DNA from: Propionibacteriaceae bacterium UBA6238
GTDB taxonomy: Bacteria > Actinomycetota > Actinomycetes > Propionibacteriales > Propionibacteriaceae
Direction: 5' to 3'
Length of the DNA stretch: 26,293 nucleotides
Assembly: GCA_002441465.1 (NCBI GenBank)
Contig: DJWE01000084.1
Span: forward strand, 21,366 to 47,658
Below are positions 1-10,088 of the stretch, piece by piece (the stretch's first letter is position 1; every line of letters begins with the position of its first letter). Both the position numbers and the translations under genes were made by a program. Below the pieces are notes generated by a model. That model was not told where the DNA came from, made no database searches, and was given only the letters and a program-made list of their open reading frames with translations.

Positions 1-441
1 CCCCCGCTGATCGGCTGGACGGCGGTGACCGGCTCGGTTGCGTGGACGCCGCTGGTGCTGTTCGCGATCGTGTTCGCCTGGACCCCGCCGCACACCTGGG
101 CGCTCGCGCTGCGCTACCGCGAGGACTACCAGAACGCGCATATCCCGATGCTGCCTGTCGTGGCACCGCCGGTGCGGGTGGCGCAGCGGATCCTCGCCTA
201 CAGCGTCCTGACGGTCGCGGTCAGCCTGTTGCTGTGGCCGATCGCGGGGACTGGCTGGCTCTATCCGGTGGTGGCCGGCCTCGCCGGTGCGGCGATGGTG
301 GCCGAGGCAGTAGCACTTCTGCTGAGAGCTCGTCGGGGCCTGGTGGACGCCGCTCTGAAGCCGATGCGGTTGTTCCACCTCTCCAACAGCTACCTGGCGA
401 TCGTGTTCATCGCCGCCGCCGTCGACCCACTGATCTTCTAG
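1..441 (+). CDS. ctaB: Protoheme IX farnesyltransferase (heme O synthase), 3' part
   Basis: Only the C-terminal 146 residues are present; the gene runs off the left edge with its frame open from base 1. The family is an integral membrane UbiA-type prenyltransferase that attaches a farnesyl group to heme B to make heme O for cytochrome oxidase. The fragment begins PPLIGWTAVTG, continues with a hydrophobic segment ending in WTPPHTWALALRYREDY, and carries the family signature DYQNAHIPMLPVV (second Asp-rich/IPMLPVV region). Three more hydrophobic segments follow, ending near VDPLIF. It converges on ctaA, which makes heme A from heme O, so the two steps of one pathway lie side by side. Identity is clear from motifs and context; only the missing N-terminus limits the call. 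Confidence 0.93.
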   Translation, partial: PPLIGWTAVTGSVAWTPLVLFAIVFAWTPPHTWALALRYREDYQNAHIPMLPVVAPPVRVAQRILAYSVLTVAVSLLLWPIAGTGWLYPVVAGLAGAAMVAEAVALLLRARRGLVDAALKPMRLFHLSNSYLAIVFIAAAVDPLIF

Positions 442-444
442 CTC

Positions 445-498
445 CCGACTTGTCAGAAGCTCATTCGCCTATAGCTCAACGAGCTTCTGACAACTCGG
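445..498. terminator. Inverted repeat between convergent ctaB and ctaA, probable bidirectional terminator
   Basis: TTGTCAGAAGCTC at 450-462 is exactly complementary to GAGCTTCTGACAA at 481-493, with an 18-base loop. After one mismatch the pairing continues for four more bases on each side (445-448 with 495-498). It lies just after the ctaB stop and covers the last codons of ctaA, so it can serve both transcripts. There is no U-tract on either side, as is common in high-GC actinobacteria. Confidence 0.75.
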
Positions 499-1369
499 AG
501 GTGGGGGGACGCGTGAGCCACCACACGTGGGCGAGGGCAGCGCTGAACACCGTGGTGCCGAGCATGTGCAGGGCAACCAGCGCGGCGGGCAGGGCGAGGA
601 AGTACTGCGCGTAGCCGATCCCGCCCTGAATCAGCTCGGCTCCGAACAGCAGCAGGACGGCCTGGCGCGCCCGCGGCACCGTGGCTGTGGCCACCAGCAG
701 CGCGACCGTCAAGGCGACGACCAGCCACACGCTGAGCGAGTGAACCCGCGCCACGCTGGTCAGATCGAATCCATTGCGGCTTGCGCCGCCATCGCCGGAG
801 TTCGGGCCGGCGCCGGTGACCACGACCCCGAGCAGCATCGCGACCATTCCGAGCCCGAACACCGCCAGCACGAGCCGTCTGGCGGACGGACGCACCGCCA
901 CAGGGGGTACCGGCCAGGTCTCGTGGACGAGCAGCATGCTCAACACGATCAGCGCCACCGACGGCACCAGGTGCAGCCCGACCACCCAGGGGTTGAGTCC
1001 GGTGAGCACAGAGACACCGCCGATCACGGCCTGGACGGGAATGCCCAGGGCCGCGGCGATGGCCAACCCCCGCACCAACCGCAGCGGCCGGCCGACCTGG
1101 TCACGCGCGCGCCAGGCGGCGATGACGGTGCCGATGGCGATCGCGACCAGCACGAAGGTGAGCATTCGGTTGCCGAACTCGATCACGGCATGGACGTCGG
1201 CCGCGGCATGCGGGACGTAGGAGCCGGGAGTGCATTGCGGCCAGGTCGGACAGCCCAGCCCCGAGCCGGTCACCCGGACCAAGCCCCCGGTGACCACGAT
1301 GGCCATGTTGGCCAGCAGCGAGGCGACCGCCCAGCGCCTCAGCGCTGTCGGAGTGCCTACGAGATCCAT
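476..1369 (-). CDS. ctaA: Heme A synthase (COX15/CtaA family)
   Basis: A 297-residue membrane protein of the COX15/CtaA family, which oxidises the heme O methyl group to a formyl group to give heme A for aa3-type cytochrome oxidase. It starts MDLVGTPTALRRWA, followed by TGGLVRVTGSGLGCPTWPQC, the family N-terminal signature. Candidate heme-ligand histidines occur in the expected four places: HAVIEFGNR, GLHLVPS, ARVHSLSVW and ALHMLGTTVF, all in or next to hydrophobic helices. I start at ATG 1369 because a purine-rich AGAAAGGTG lies just upstream and the N-terminus matches the family. An open frame extends further upstream but it is the antisense-side shadow of the permease gene. The start overlaps the end of the upstream ABC permease gene by 13 bases, so it is probably co-transcribed and translationally coupled. 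The gene corresponds to Rv1456c in M. tuberculosis order. Confidence 0.93.
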   Translation of the reverse strand: MDLVGTPTALRRWAVASLLANMAIVVTGGLVRVTGSGLGCPTWPQCTPGSYVPHAAADVHAVIEFGNRMLTFVLVAIAIGTVIAAWRARDQVGRPLRLVRGLAIAAALGIPVQAVIGGVSVLTGLNPWVVGLHLVPSVALIVLSMLLVHETWPVPPVAVRPSARRLVLAVFGLGMVAMLLGVVVTGAGPNSGDGGASRNGFDLTSVARVHSLSVWLVVALTVALLVATATVPRARQAVLLLFGAELIQGGIGYAQYFLALPAALVALHMLGTTVFSAALAHVWWLTRPPTSELSEAR

Positions 1370-2118
1370 CGAAACACCTTTCTGGCCAGGGCTACCGAGG
1401 CGATCGCCCAGCCGAGCACGACCAGCAGCGGCACTGGATCGAACAAGCCGGTGGCAAGCGCGCGCAAGGTCTCGCCCAGCGCTGCCGTGGGCAGCAGGCG
1501 CAGCATCGGCTGCGCCCAGGACGGGAAGCTCGCCACCGGCACCAGCAGGCCGCCCGCAGCGCCCACCAGGTAGATCAGGTTCGCCAGGCCGAGGGTCACC
1601 TCGGCCGAGGCCCGTCCGGCGAGGGTGAGGGCGAGTCCGGCGAAAGTGACCAGCGCCAGCGGCACCACCGCGACCGCCACCACGACCTGCGCGGCGACCG
1701 CTGTGGGCGTCCAGCCGAGCAGGAGACCGGCCACGACCAGCACCGTGGCCTGGCCGACCGCCAGTAGCGCAATCATGGTCGCCTTTCCTGCGAGCAGATC
1801 CGAACGACGCAGGGGCGTGGCCACGAGCCGTTCGAGCACGCCGTAGCGACGTTCGAAGGCCGTGGTGATTGCGGGGGAGGTGAATCCGCTCGACCACAGG
1901 CCGAGGGCGATCACCGAGGCGACGAACGGTTCCCGGGCGAGCCCGAGCCGGTCGCCCGCGAGTACCCCGGCGACGATCAGGCCCAACGGGATGACCACGG
2001 CCAGCAGAAGCTGCTCGGAGTTGCGGATCACCAGCCGGGTCTCCATCAACGCGTGCCGAAGGACGCGGCGGGCCCACGGCGCGGGGGCGGCGGCGGGACG
2101 CAGGTCGAGTGCACTCAC
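1357..2118 (-). CDS. ABC-2 type transporter permease
   Basis: A 253-residue protein with about six hydrophobic segments, typical of ABC-2 type exporter permeases. The sequence after the short hydrophilic N-terminus (METRLVIRNSEQLLLA) and the motif FERRYGVLERLVATPLRR in the first cytoplasmic loop are characteristic of drug/heme-type ABC-2 permeases. The GTG start at 2116-2118 overlaps the TGA of the ATPase gene (GTGA), which decides the start and shows translational coupling. Its 3' end overlaps the ctaA start. It corresponds in position to Rv1457c. The substrate is not known; the link to ctaA suggests a role near respiratory oxidase assembly, but that is inference from neighbourhood only. Confidence 0.88.
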   Translation of the reverse strand: MSALDLRPAAAPAPWARRVLRHALMETRLVIRNSEQLLLAVVIPLGLIVAGVLAGDRLGLAREPFVASVIALGLWSSGFTSPAITTAFERRYGVLERLVATPLRRSDLLAGKATMIALLAVGQATVLVVAGLLLGWTPTAVAAQVVVAVAVVPLALVTFAGLALTLAGRASAEVTLGLANLIYLVGAAGGLLVPVASFPSWAQPMLRLLPTAALGETLRALATGLFDPVPLLVVLGWAIASVALARKVFRWIS

Positions 2119-2822
2119 CACGAGCCGCCCGGGGTGGTCAGATCGAGGAAGAGCTCCTCGAGCCCCTTCTCCGCGGTGAGCTCGGCGACGGTACCGGAGG
2201 CGACACAGCGTCCCTCGTTGAGCAGGACGACCCGGTCGGCGAGCTGCTCGGCCTCGTCCATGGCATGCGTGGTCAGCACCACGGCGACACCGGCCGAACG
2301 CAGCTCTCGAACCAGTTCCCACACCCGGCGGCGCGCATGCGGGTCGAGCCCGGCAGTGGGTTCATCGAGAAACACCAGTTCGGGTCGTCCGACGATGGCG
2401 CCGGCCAGGTTCACCAGCTGCTGCTGGCCTCCGGACAGGCGGCGATAGGGCGTGTTCGCGAACTCGTCGATGCCCAGCGCGGCGATCAGGTCGGACACGG
2501 GCAGGGCGACGGCGTACAACGAGGCGAGATAGGCCAGCAGCTCGGCCGGCCTCACGCCGGACCAGGCGCCGGTCGCTTGTGGCATCAATCCGATGCGGGC
2601 GTTGGCCGACGCGGTTCCGGCGGGCTCGCCGAGCACCTCGACGTGTCCATGATCGGGAGCGAGCAGACCGGTACAGCATCGGATCATGGTGGTCTTTCCG
2701 GCACCGTTGGGGCCGAGCACCGCGGTCACCTCACCGTGCTCGCCGACCAGGCTCAGCCCGTCCAGCACGGCCCGTCCGCCCAGGCTCAGCCGAACGTCGG
2801 CAACGGTGAGGGCTGCGGGCAC
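2115..2822 (-). CDS. ABC transporter ATP-binding protein
   Basis: A 235-residue ATPase subunit with the full motif set: Walker A GPNGAGKTT (residues 37-45, Lys43), signature LSGGQQQ, Walker B LVFLDEPTAGLDP and H-loop TTHAMDEAEQL. The DEPTAGLDPHARRRVW segment and short length are typical of ATPases paired with ABC-2 permeases. It is the partner of the overlapping downstream permease gene. The start is GTG at 2820-2822; no Shine-Dalgarno is visible, but TAGACT lies six bases upstream on the same strand, so a leaderless transcript from here is likely. It corresponds to Rv1458c in mycobacterial order. The exported substrate is unknown. Confidence 0.9.
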   Translation of the reverse strand: MPAALTVADVRLSLGGRAVLDGLSLVGEHGEVTAVLGPNGAGKTTMIRCCTGLLAPDHGHVEVLGEPAGTASANARIGLMPQATGAWSGVRPAELLAYLASLYAVALPVSDLIAALGIDEFANTPYRRLSGGQQQLVNLAGAIVGRPELVFLDEPTAGLDPHARRRVWELVRELRSAGVAVVLTTHAMDEAEQLADRVVLLNEGRCVASGTVAELTAEKGLEELFLDLTTPGGSW

Positions 2823-2828
2823 CTGCTC

Positions 2829-2834
2829 AGTCTA
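2829..2834 (-). promoter_or_regulatory. Candidate leaderless -10 box for the ABC-ctaA unit
   Basis: TAGACT on the minus strand fits TANNNT. It is followed by exactly six bases and then the GTG start of the ATPase gene. This spacing puts the expected transcription start on the start codon. It would give the ATPase-permease-ctaA unit its own promoter downstream of the hairpin that ends hppA. It is a motif match only. Confidence 0.45.
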
Positions 2835-2855
2835 GGCATCCGCGGCCCGCAGACG

Positions 2856-2891
2856 CCGCTGCCCGGCTCCCACGCGGGAACCGGGCAGCGG
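2856..2891 (-). terminator. Hairpin after hppA, probable terminator
   Basis: CCGCTGCCCGG (2856-2866) pairs perfectly with CCGGGCAGCGG (2881-2891). After one mismatch the inner TCCC/GGGA pair continues to a four-base loop, giving arms of about 16 bases. It begins 20 bases after the hppA stop in the direction of transcription and has no U-tract. It separates hppA from the ABC-ctaA unit. Confidence 0.7.
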
Positions 2892-2910
2892 TGATGTGAG
2901 AGGGGTTCGC

Positions 2911-5394
<2,484 letters not shown>

Positions 5395-5471
5395 GATGCT
5401 TCCTTCTACAAGGGTGTCTGTTGTTGTTGATGCTCTGTCACCTTTGACAAGACAAAGTCACCGCGAGCACT

Positions 5472-5490
5472 CTACGACGCCTCGTCGTAG
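5472..5490. promoter_or_regulatory. Perfect inverted repeat in the hppA-sufR intergenic region, candidate SufR operator
   Basis: CTACGACG (5472-5479), three bases, then CGTCGTAG (5483-5490), an exact inverted repeat in the 197-bp divergent region. On the plus strand a TTGACA (5444-5449) lies just upstream, and on the minus strand TAGAGT overlaps the left arm. A protein bound here could affect either direction. SufR autoregulation at palindromes is known in mycobacteria and cyanobacteria, but this sequence is not one of the published operators I remember. Confidence 0.4.
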
Positions 5491-5591
5491 TGAGAGCAAT
5501 CTCGCCACCTACTGGGAAGTGCTGTCTCGACATCCGGCGTGTGCATCGTCGGTGAGTTGAGTACCGGCCCGAATAAGGTAAGAATGGCGTT

Positions 5592-6314
5592 GTGAAAAGC
5601 GAACCGGAGCTGGACGTCGACGCCCTCGCGGCCGACGCCGAGCAACAGGCCGCGGACGCTTCCACCCGAAGCCGAGTGGCCCGCTCGATCCTGCAGCACG
5701 GCCCGTCCACGGCCAATGACCTGGCCGGCCGGCTGGGCCTGACCCCGGCCGCCGTGCGCAGGCACTTGACCGTGCTCGCCGCCACCGGGCACGTGAGCAG
5801 CCACCAGCAGCGGATCTACGGACACCGCGGACGGGGCCGTCCGGCCAAGGTGTTCGCGCTGACCGATTCCGGCCGGTGTGAGTTCTTCCAGGCCTACGAC
5901 CGGCTCGCGATCGACGCCATCGCCTACCTCAAGGAGATCGCGGGTCCGCAGGCGGTCGAGGCTTTCGCCGCCCAGGTGTCCGCCGCCGTCACCGAGCGAT
6001 TCCGCGTGCTGGCTCCGGAATACGACACCCCCGCCGAGGCGTTGGTCGAAGCATTGACCGCCGAGGGCTTCGTCGCGTCCCTGCAGCCTGTGGCCTCCGG
6101 CGTTCAGCTGTGCCAGTACCACTGCCCGGTCGCCCACGTGGCGGCAGAGTTCCCCGAGCTGTGCGAGGCGGAGACACGCGTGTTCGCCACACTGCTCGAC
6201 TCGCACGTGCAACGGCTGGCTACCATCGCCCACGGCGACGGGGTGTGCACCACCCACGTACCGCGTCCGGTGGCGTCGGCAATGCATCCGTCCCCGACAG
6301 GAAGGACCATCTGA
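5592..6314 (+). CDS. sufR: SufR-type iron-sulfur cluster biogenesis transcriptional regulator
   Basis: A 240-residue ArsR/DeoR-like winged-helix protein at the head of the SUF operon. The helix-turn-helix covers about residues 39-70 (STANDLAGRLGLTPAAVRRH), followed by the wing GHRGRGRPAKVFALT, which is characteristic of this family. The C-terminal half has four cysteines, Cys174, Cys178, Cys191 and Cys219, in the CQYHCPVAHVAAEFPELC region. This fits the Fe-S cluster that controls DNA binding in SufR. The start is GTG 5592; there is no good Shine-Dalgarno. TAAGAA lies seven bases before it and TAAGGT twelve, so a leaderless or near-leaderless start is possible. The stop overlaps the sufB start by one base (TGATG), consistent with co-transcription and autoregulation of the operon. 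It corresponds to Rv1460. Confidence 0.92.
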   Translation: MKSEPELDVDALAADAEQQAADASTRSRVARSILQHGPSTANDLAGRLGLTPAAVRRHLTVLAATGHVSSHQQRIYGHRGRGRPAKVFALTDSGRCEFFQAYDRLAIDAIAYLKEIAGPQAVEAFAAQVSAAVTERFRVLAPEYDTPAEALVEALTAEGFVASLQPVASGVQLCQYHCPVAHVAAEFPELCEAETRVFATLLDSHVQRLATIAHGDGVCTTHVPRPVASAMHPSPTGRTI

Positions 6315-7756
6315 TGACCTCCACTGCTCCCGCGGCTCCCGGCCTGGGCGCCACTCAGCAAGAGCACCTGCAGGCACTGGGGAGCTACCAGTACGGCTGG
6401 CACGACGCCGACGCTGCGGGCGCTTCCGCGCGCCGCGGCCTGACCGAGGACGTCGTGCGCAACATCTCCGGGCTGAAGGGCGAGCCGGAGTGGATGCTGA
6501 ACACTCGGTTGAAGGCGCTGAAGCTGTTCGACCGCAAGCCGATGCCCGCCTGGGGAGCCGATCTGTCGGGGATCGACTTCGACAACATCAAGTACTTCGT
6601 GCGCTCCACCGAGAAGCAGGCGCAGTCCTGGGAAGACCTGCCCGACGACATCAAGCGCACCTACGACCGGCTCGGCATCCCCGAGGCCGAGAAGATGCGC
6701 CTCGTCGCCGGCGTGGCCGCGCAGTACGAGTCGGAGGTCGTCTACCACAAGATCAACGAGGAGCTCGAGCGCCAGGGCGTCATCTTCCTGGACACCGACA
6801 CCGGTCTGAAGGAGCACCCGGAGATCTTCGAGGAGTACTTCGGCTCGGTGATTCCCACCGGCGACAACAAGTTCGCCTCGCTGAACACCGCGGTGTGGTC
6901 GGGCGGCTCGTTCATCTACGTGCCGAAGGGCGTGCACGTCTCGATTCCGCTGCAGGCCTACTTCCGGATCAACACCGAGAACATGGGCCAGTTCGAGCGG
7001 ACGCTGATCATCGCCGACGAGGACTCCTACGTCCACTACGTCGAGGGGTGCACGGCGCCGATCTACTCCTCGGACTCGCTGCACTCTGCGGTGGTCGAGA
7101 TCATCGTGAAGAAGAACGCCCGGGTGCGCTACACGACGATCCAGAACTGGTCCACGAACGTGTACAACCTGGTCACCAAGCGCGCCACCTGCGAAGAGGG
7201 CGCGACGATGGAGTGGATCGACGGAAACATCGGCTCCAAGGTGACCATGAAGTACCCCGCGGTCTACCTGCTCGGCGAGCACTCCCGTGGCGAGACGCTG
7301 TCGATCGCCTTCGCCGGCGAGGGCCAGCACCAAGACGCCGGCTCGAAGATGGTCCACGCCGCGCCGCACACCTCGAGCTCGATCATCTCCAAGTCCGTGG
7401 CCCGCTCCGGTGGACGCTCGTCCTACCGCGGCCTGGTCCAGGTGCAGGAGGGCGCCCACCACTCCGCGAGTTCGGTGAAGTGCGACGCGCTGCTGGTGGA
7501 CACGATCTCCCGCTCCGACACCTACCCCTATGTCGACGTCCGCGAGGACGACGTCTCGATGGCGCATGAGGCCACCGTGTCGAAGGTGAGCGAGGACCAG
7601 CTGTTCTACCTGATGAGCCGCGGGATGGGCGAGGACGAGGCGATGGCGATGATCGTGCGCGGCTTCGTGGAGCCGATCGCCCGCGAGCTGCCGATGGAGT
7701 ACGCCCTCGAACTGAACCGGCTGATCGAGCTGCAGATGGAAGGGGCCGTGGGCTGA
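6314..7756 (+). CDS. sufB: Fe-S cluster assembly scaffold protein SufB
   Basis: A 480-residue SufB, the scaffold of the SufBCD complex on which Fe-S clusters are built in the cytoplasm. Recognisable family blocks include YFVRSTEKQAQSWEDLP, the region YVEGCTAPIYSSDSLHSAVVE, and SSVKCDALL with the conserved Cys390. The C-terminal block is MAHEATVSKVSEDQLFYLMSR. The ATG at 6314 is preceded by AGGAAGGA and overlaps the sufR stop by one base. An open frame extends upstream but only as a shadow of sufR. Mycobacterial SufB often carries an intein; this one is of ordinary uninterrupted length and shows no inserted splicing domain. The next gene, sufD, follows after 28 bases. Confidence 0.96.
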   Translation: MTSTAPAAPGLGATQQEHLQALGSYQYGWHDADAAGASARRGLTEDVVRNISGLKGEPEWMLNTRLKALKLFDRKPMPAWGADLSGIDFDNIKYFVRSTEKQAQSWEDLPDDIKRTYDRLGIPEAEKMRLVAGVAAQYESEVVYHKINEELERQGVIFLDTDTGLKEHPEIFEEYFGSVIPTGDNKFASLNTAVWSGGSFIYVPKGVHVSIPLQAYFRINTENMGQFERTLIIADEDSYVHYVEGCTAPIYSSDSLHSAVVEIIVKKNARVRYTTIQNWSTNVYNLVTKRATCEEGATMEWIDGNIGSKVTMKYPAVYLLGEHSRGETLSIAFAGEGQHQDAGSKMVHAAPHTSSSIISKSVARSGGRSSYRGLVQVQEGAHHSASSVKCDALLVDTISRSDTYPYVDVREDDVSMAHEATVSKVSEDQLFYLMSRGMGEDEAMAMIVRGFVEPIARELPMEYALELNRLIELQMEGAVG

Positions 7757-7784
7757 GCCCGCGCCCGGAACGAACCTCAGAAAG

Positions 7785-8987
7785 ATGACTGTGACTGCTG
7801 TTCCCAATGTCGCCGAAGCGGTGGAGACCACCCCGGAATCCCACCTGCACCCGGCCGCATCCTTCGACCTCGCTGACCACCCGGTGCCCAACGGCCGCGA
7901 GGAGGTCTGGCGGTTCACGCCGATGCGCCGCCTGCGCGGGGTGTTCGACGACACGCCGAGCCAGGCTCACCTGGACTGGCACACGACACTGCCCGAGGGC
8001 GTCGTCGTCCGCGAGATCACGACGGAGGAGGCGATCGCGCTCGGCGTACCCGCACCGGTCGACCGTCCCTCCGCCCTGGCCGTGGCGCGCGCTGGGGGAG
8101 CGATGCTGGTCGAGGTGCCGGCCGGGCTGGAAGTGACCGAACCGGTGGTCGTCGAGCTGGTCGGGACCGACGCGGGGACGCAGGTCTACGGCCAGGTCGT
8201 GTTTTCCATCGGCGCGCATGCCCGCGCCACGATCGTGCTGCGGCACAAGGGCTCGACGCGCTACGTCTCCAGCGTCTCTGTGCTGGTGGGCGAAGGCGCG
8301 AACCTGGCCTTTGTCGGCCTCCAGGATTGGGCCGACGACACCGTCCACGTCGGTCACGTCGGCATGAAGATCGGCCGGGACGCCCGCGTCCGCACGGTCA
8401 CCGCGAGCCTGGGCGGCAGCCTCGTCCGCCTGGTCGAGACCACCGAGTACGACGGTCCCGGCGGAGAGCTGGAGCAGTTCGGCCTCTACTTCGTGGACGA
8501 GGGCCAGCACATCGAACACCGCCTGTTCGTCGACCACAACGAGCCGCACACCCGCAGCCGAGTCGACTACCGCGGCGCGCTGCAGGGTGAGGGCGCCCAC
8601 TCGGTGTGGGTGGGCGACGTGTTGATCCGCGCGGTCGCGGAGGGAATCAACACCTACGAGACGAACAAGAACCTGCTCTTGACCGACGGCTGCCGAGCCG
8701 ACTCGGTGCCCAACCTCGAGATCGAGACCGGGGAGATCGAGGGTGCAGGCCACTCCTCGACCACCGGACGCTTCGACGACGAGCAGCTGTTCTACCTGCG
8801 CTCGCGGGGGATTCCCGAGGACGAGGCGCGCCGGCTCGTGGTGCACGGCTTCTTCGCCGACATCATCCGCCGGATCGGCGTGCCCGAGGTGGAGACCCGC
8901 CTGCTGGCCGCGGTCGAGAAGGAACTTGAAGTGATCGTCGGCCCGTCCGCCGAGTCGGCGACGGATACCGCGGAGGCGGCCTCGTGA
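7785..8987 (+). CDS. sufD: Fe-S cluster assembly protein SufD
   Basis: A 400-residue SufB/SufD-family protein that forms a heterodimer with SufB and binds SufC. The N-terminal region has the typical PNGREEVWRFTPMRRL block. The beta-helix core and C-terminal signature follow: NLEIETGEIEGAGHSSTTG, with the conserved histidine thought to act with SufB in cluster assembly, then DDEQLFYLRSRGIPEDEA. The ATG at 7785 follows a weak AGAAAG and lies 28 bases after sufB. The TGA overlaps the GTG of the Rieske gene (GTGA). Sequence and gene order make the call secure. Confidence 0.95.
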   Translation: MTVTAVPNVAEAVETTPESHLHPAASFDLADHPVPNGREEVWRFTPMRRLRGVFDDTPSQAHLDWHTTLPEGVVVREITTEEAIALGVPAPVDRPSALAVARAGGAMLVEVPAGLEVTEPVVVELVGTDAGTQVYGQVVFSIGAHARATIVLRHKGSTRYVSSVSVLVGEGANLAFVGLQDWADDTVHVGHVGMKIGRDARVRTVTASLGGSLVRLVETTEYDGPGGELEQFGLYFVDEGQHIEHRLFVDHNEPHTRSRVDYRGALQGEGAHSVWVGDVLIRAVAEGINTYETNKNLLLTDGCRADSVPNLEIETGEIEGAGHSSTTGRFDDEQLFYLRSRGIPEDEARRLVVHGFFADIIRRIGVPEVETRLLAAVEKELEVIVGPSAESATDTAEAAS

Positions 8988-9319
8988 GCTTCGTCCGTGC
9001 CTGCGCGGTCGCCGAGGTGCCGGAAGGTGCCGTGATCGGGATCGACCTCGGCGGCGACGCCGACATTGCCGTGGTGAATACCGCCGACGGCTTCTTCGCC
9101 ATCCGGGACGTGTGTTCCCACGCCGAGGTCCCGCTCAGCGAGGGTGACGTGGACGGCTGCACTCTCGAGTGCTACATGCACGGCTCCCGGTTCGACCTGC
9201 GCACCGGACTGCCGCTGGAGCTTCCGGCCGTCGCGCCCGTGCCGGTGTACCCCGTCCGCATCGACGACGGGAGCGTTTTCGTAGACCCAGAGAATCCGAT
9301 CAGAATCCAGGAGCAATAA
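8984..9319 (+). CDS. Rieske-type [2Fe-2S] ferredoxin of the SUF operon
   Basis: A 111-residue small Rieske protein. The cluster ligands are visible as C44-S-H46 and C63-Y-M-H66 (CSHAEVPLSEG and CYMHGSRFDLRTG), with the usual spacing of 16 residues. Length and sequence resemble ferredoxin components of non-heme iron oxygenases (NirD/HcaC-like), but no oxygenase gene is near. Such a gene between sufD and sufC is a recurring feature of actinobacterial SUF operons, and an electron-donor role in cluster assembly is the usual suggestion. The GTG start overlaps the sufD stop by four bases. The role is inferred from position; the cluster type is clear from the residues. Confidence 0.9.
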   Translation: MSFVRACAVAEVPEGAVIGIDLGGDADIAVVNTADGFFAIRDVCSHAEVPLSEGDVDGCTLECYMHGSRFDLRTGLPLELPAVAPVPVYPVRIDDGSVFVDPENPIRIQEQ

Positions 9320-9320
9320 G

Positions 9321-10088
9321 TTGTCCGAACTCCGCATCAGCGACCTGCGGGTCGAGGTCGAGACCGAGAGCGGCCCGAAGGAGATCCTGAAGGGGGTCAA
9401 CCTCACCGTCCGCAGCGGCGAGGTGCACGCCATCATGGGTCCGAACGGCTCCGGCAAGTCCACTCTGGCCTACTCCATCGCCGGTCACCCGAAGTACACC
9501 ATCACCGGCGGCTCAGTGACCCTGGACGGTACCGAGCTCTCCACGCTCACGGTGGACGAGCGCGCCCGGGCCGGACTGTTCCTGGCCATGCAGTACCCGA
9601 TCGAGGTGCCCGGGGTCTCCGTGGCGAACTTCCTGCGCACGGCGAAGACGGCGCTGAGCGGCGAGGCGCCCAAGGTGCGGACGTGGGTGAAGGACGTCAA
9701 CGCCGCGCTCGAGCGGGTGGGCCTGGACGGAAGCTTCGGCGCTCGCTCGCTGAACGAGGGCTTCTCCGGTGGTGAGAAGAAGCGCAACGAGATCGCCCAG
9801 CTGGAGCTGCTCAACCCGAAGTTCGCGATTCTCGACGAGACCGACTCCGGCCTCGACATCGACGCGCTGCGAATCGTGTCCGAAGGCGTGAACCGGTACA
9901 CCTCGCAGGGAGACCGCGGCCTGCTGCTGATCACCCACTACACGCGGATCCTGAACTACATCAAGCCTGACTTCGTGCACGTGTTCGTGGACGGCCACGT
10001 GGTCGAGGAGGGTGGCGTGGAACTGGCCGACCGGCTTGAGATCGAGGGCTACGACCGGTTCGTCCGTGCCGCCAAGGTCGATGCCTGA
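9321..10088 (+). CDS. sufC: Fe-S cluster assembly ATPase SufC
   Basis: A 255-residue ABC-type ATPase that powers the SufBCD scaffold; it is soluble and not a transporter subunit. Walker A is GPNGSGKST (residues 40-48, Lys46). The SufC-specific helical region LFLAMQYPIEVPGVS follows, then the signature FSGGEKKRNEI and Walker B FAILDETDSGLDIDALR. The H-loop is LLLITHYTRILNYI. The start is TTG at 9321, chosen because AGGAG (9308-9312) stands eight bases upstream and the N-terminus MSELRISDLRVEV matches the family. The last eight bases overlap sufS. Confidence 0.96.
   Translation: MSELRISDLRVEVETESGPKEILKGVNLTVRSGEVHAIMGPNGSGKSTLAYSIAGHPKYTITGGSVTLDGTELSTLTVDERARAGLFLAMQYPIEVPGVSVANFLRTAKTALSGEAPKVRTWVKDVNAALERVGLDGSFGARSLNEGFSGGEKKRNEIAQLELLNPKFAILDETDSGLDIDALRIVSEGVNRYTSQGDRGLLLITHYTRILNYIKPDFVHVFVDGHVVEEGGVELADRLEIEGYDRFVRAAKVDA

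Noticed and set aside
5444..5472. TTGACA at 5444-5449 as the -35 of the main sufR promoter
   Set aside because: The bases at the right spacing (around 5467-5472) are a poor -10 match, and boxes next to the sufR start (TAAGAA, TAAGGT) fit a leaderless start better. It remains possible as a second promoter.
6314..7756. Intein in SufB as in mycobacteria
   Set aside because: The gene has ordinary length, the conserved blocks are continuous and no splicing motifs are seen.
6104..8846. Long minus-strand open frames across sufB and sufD
   Set aside because: Their translations are Val/Gly/Arg/His-rich without motifs, while the plus-strand frames match SufB and SufD along their whole length.
8984..9319. 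Part of a ring-hydroxylating dioxygenase
   Set aside because: The Rieske protein would allow it, but no oxygenase or reductase subunit is near and the place between sufD and sufC is usual in actinobacteria.
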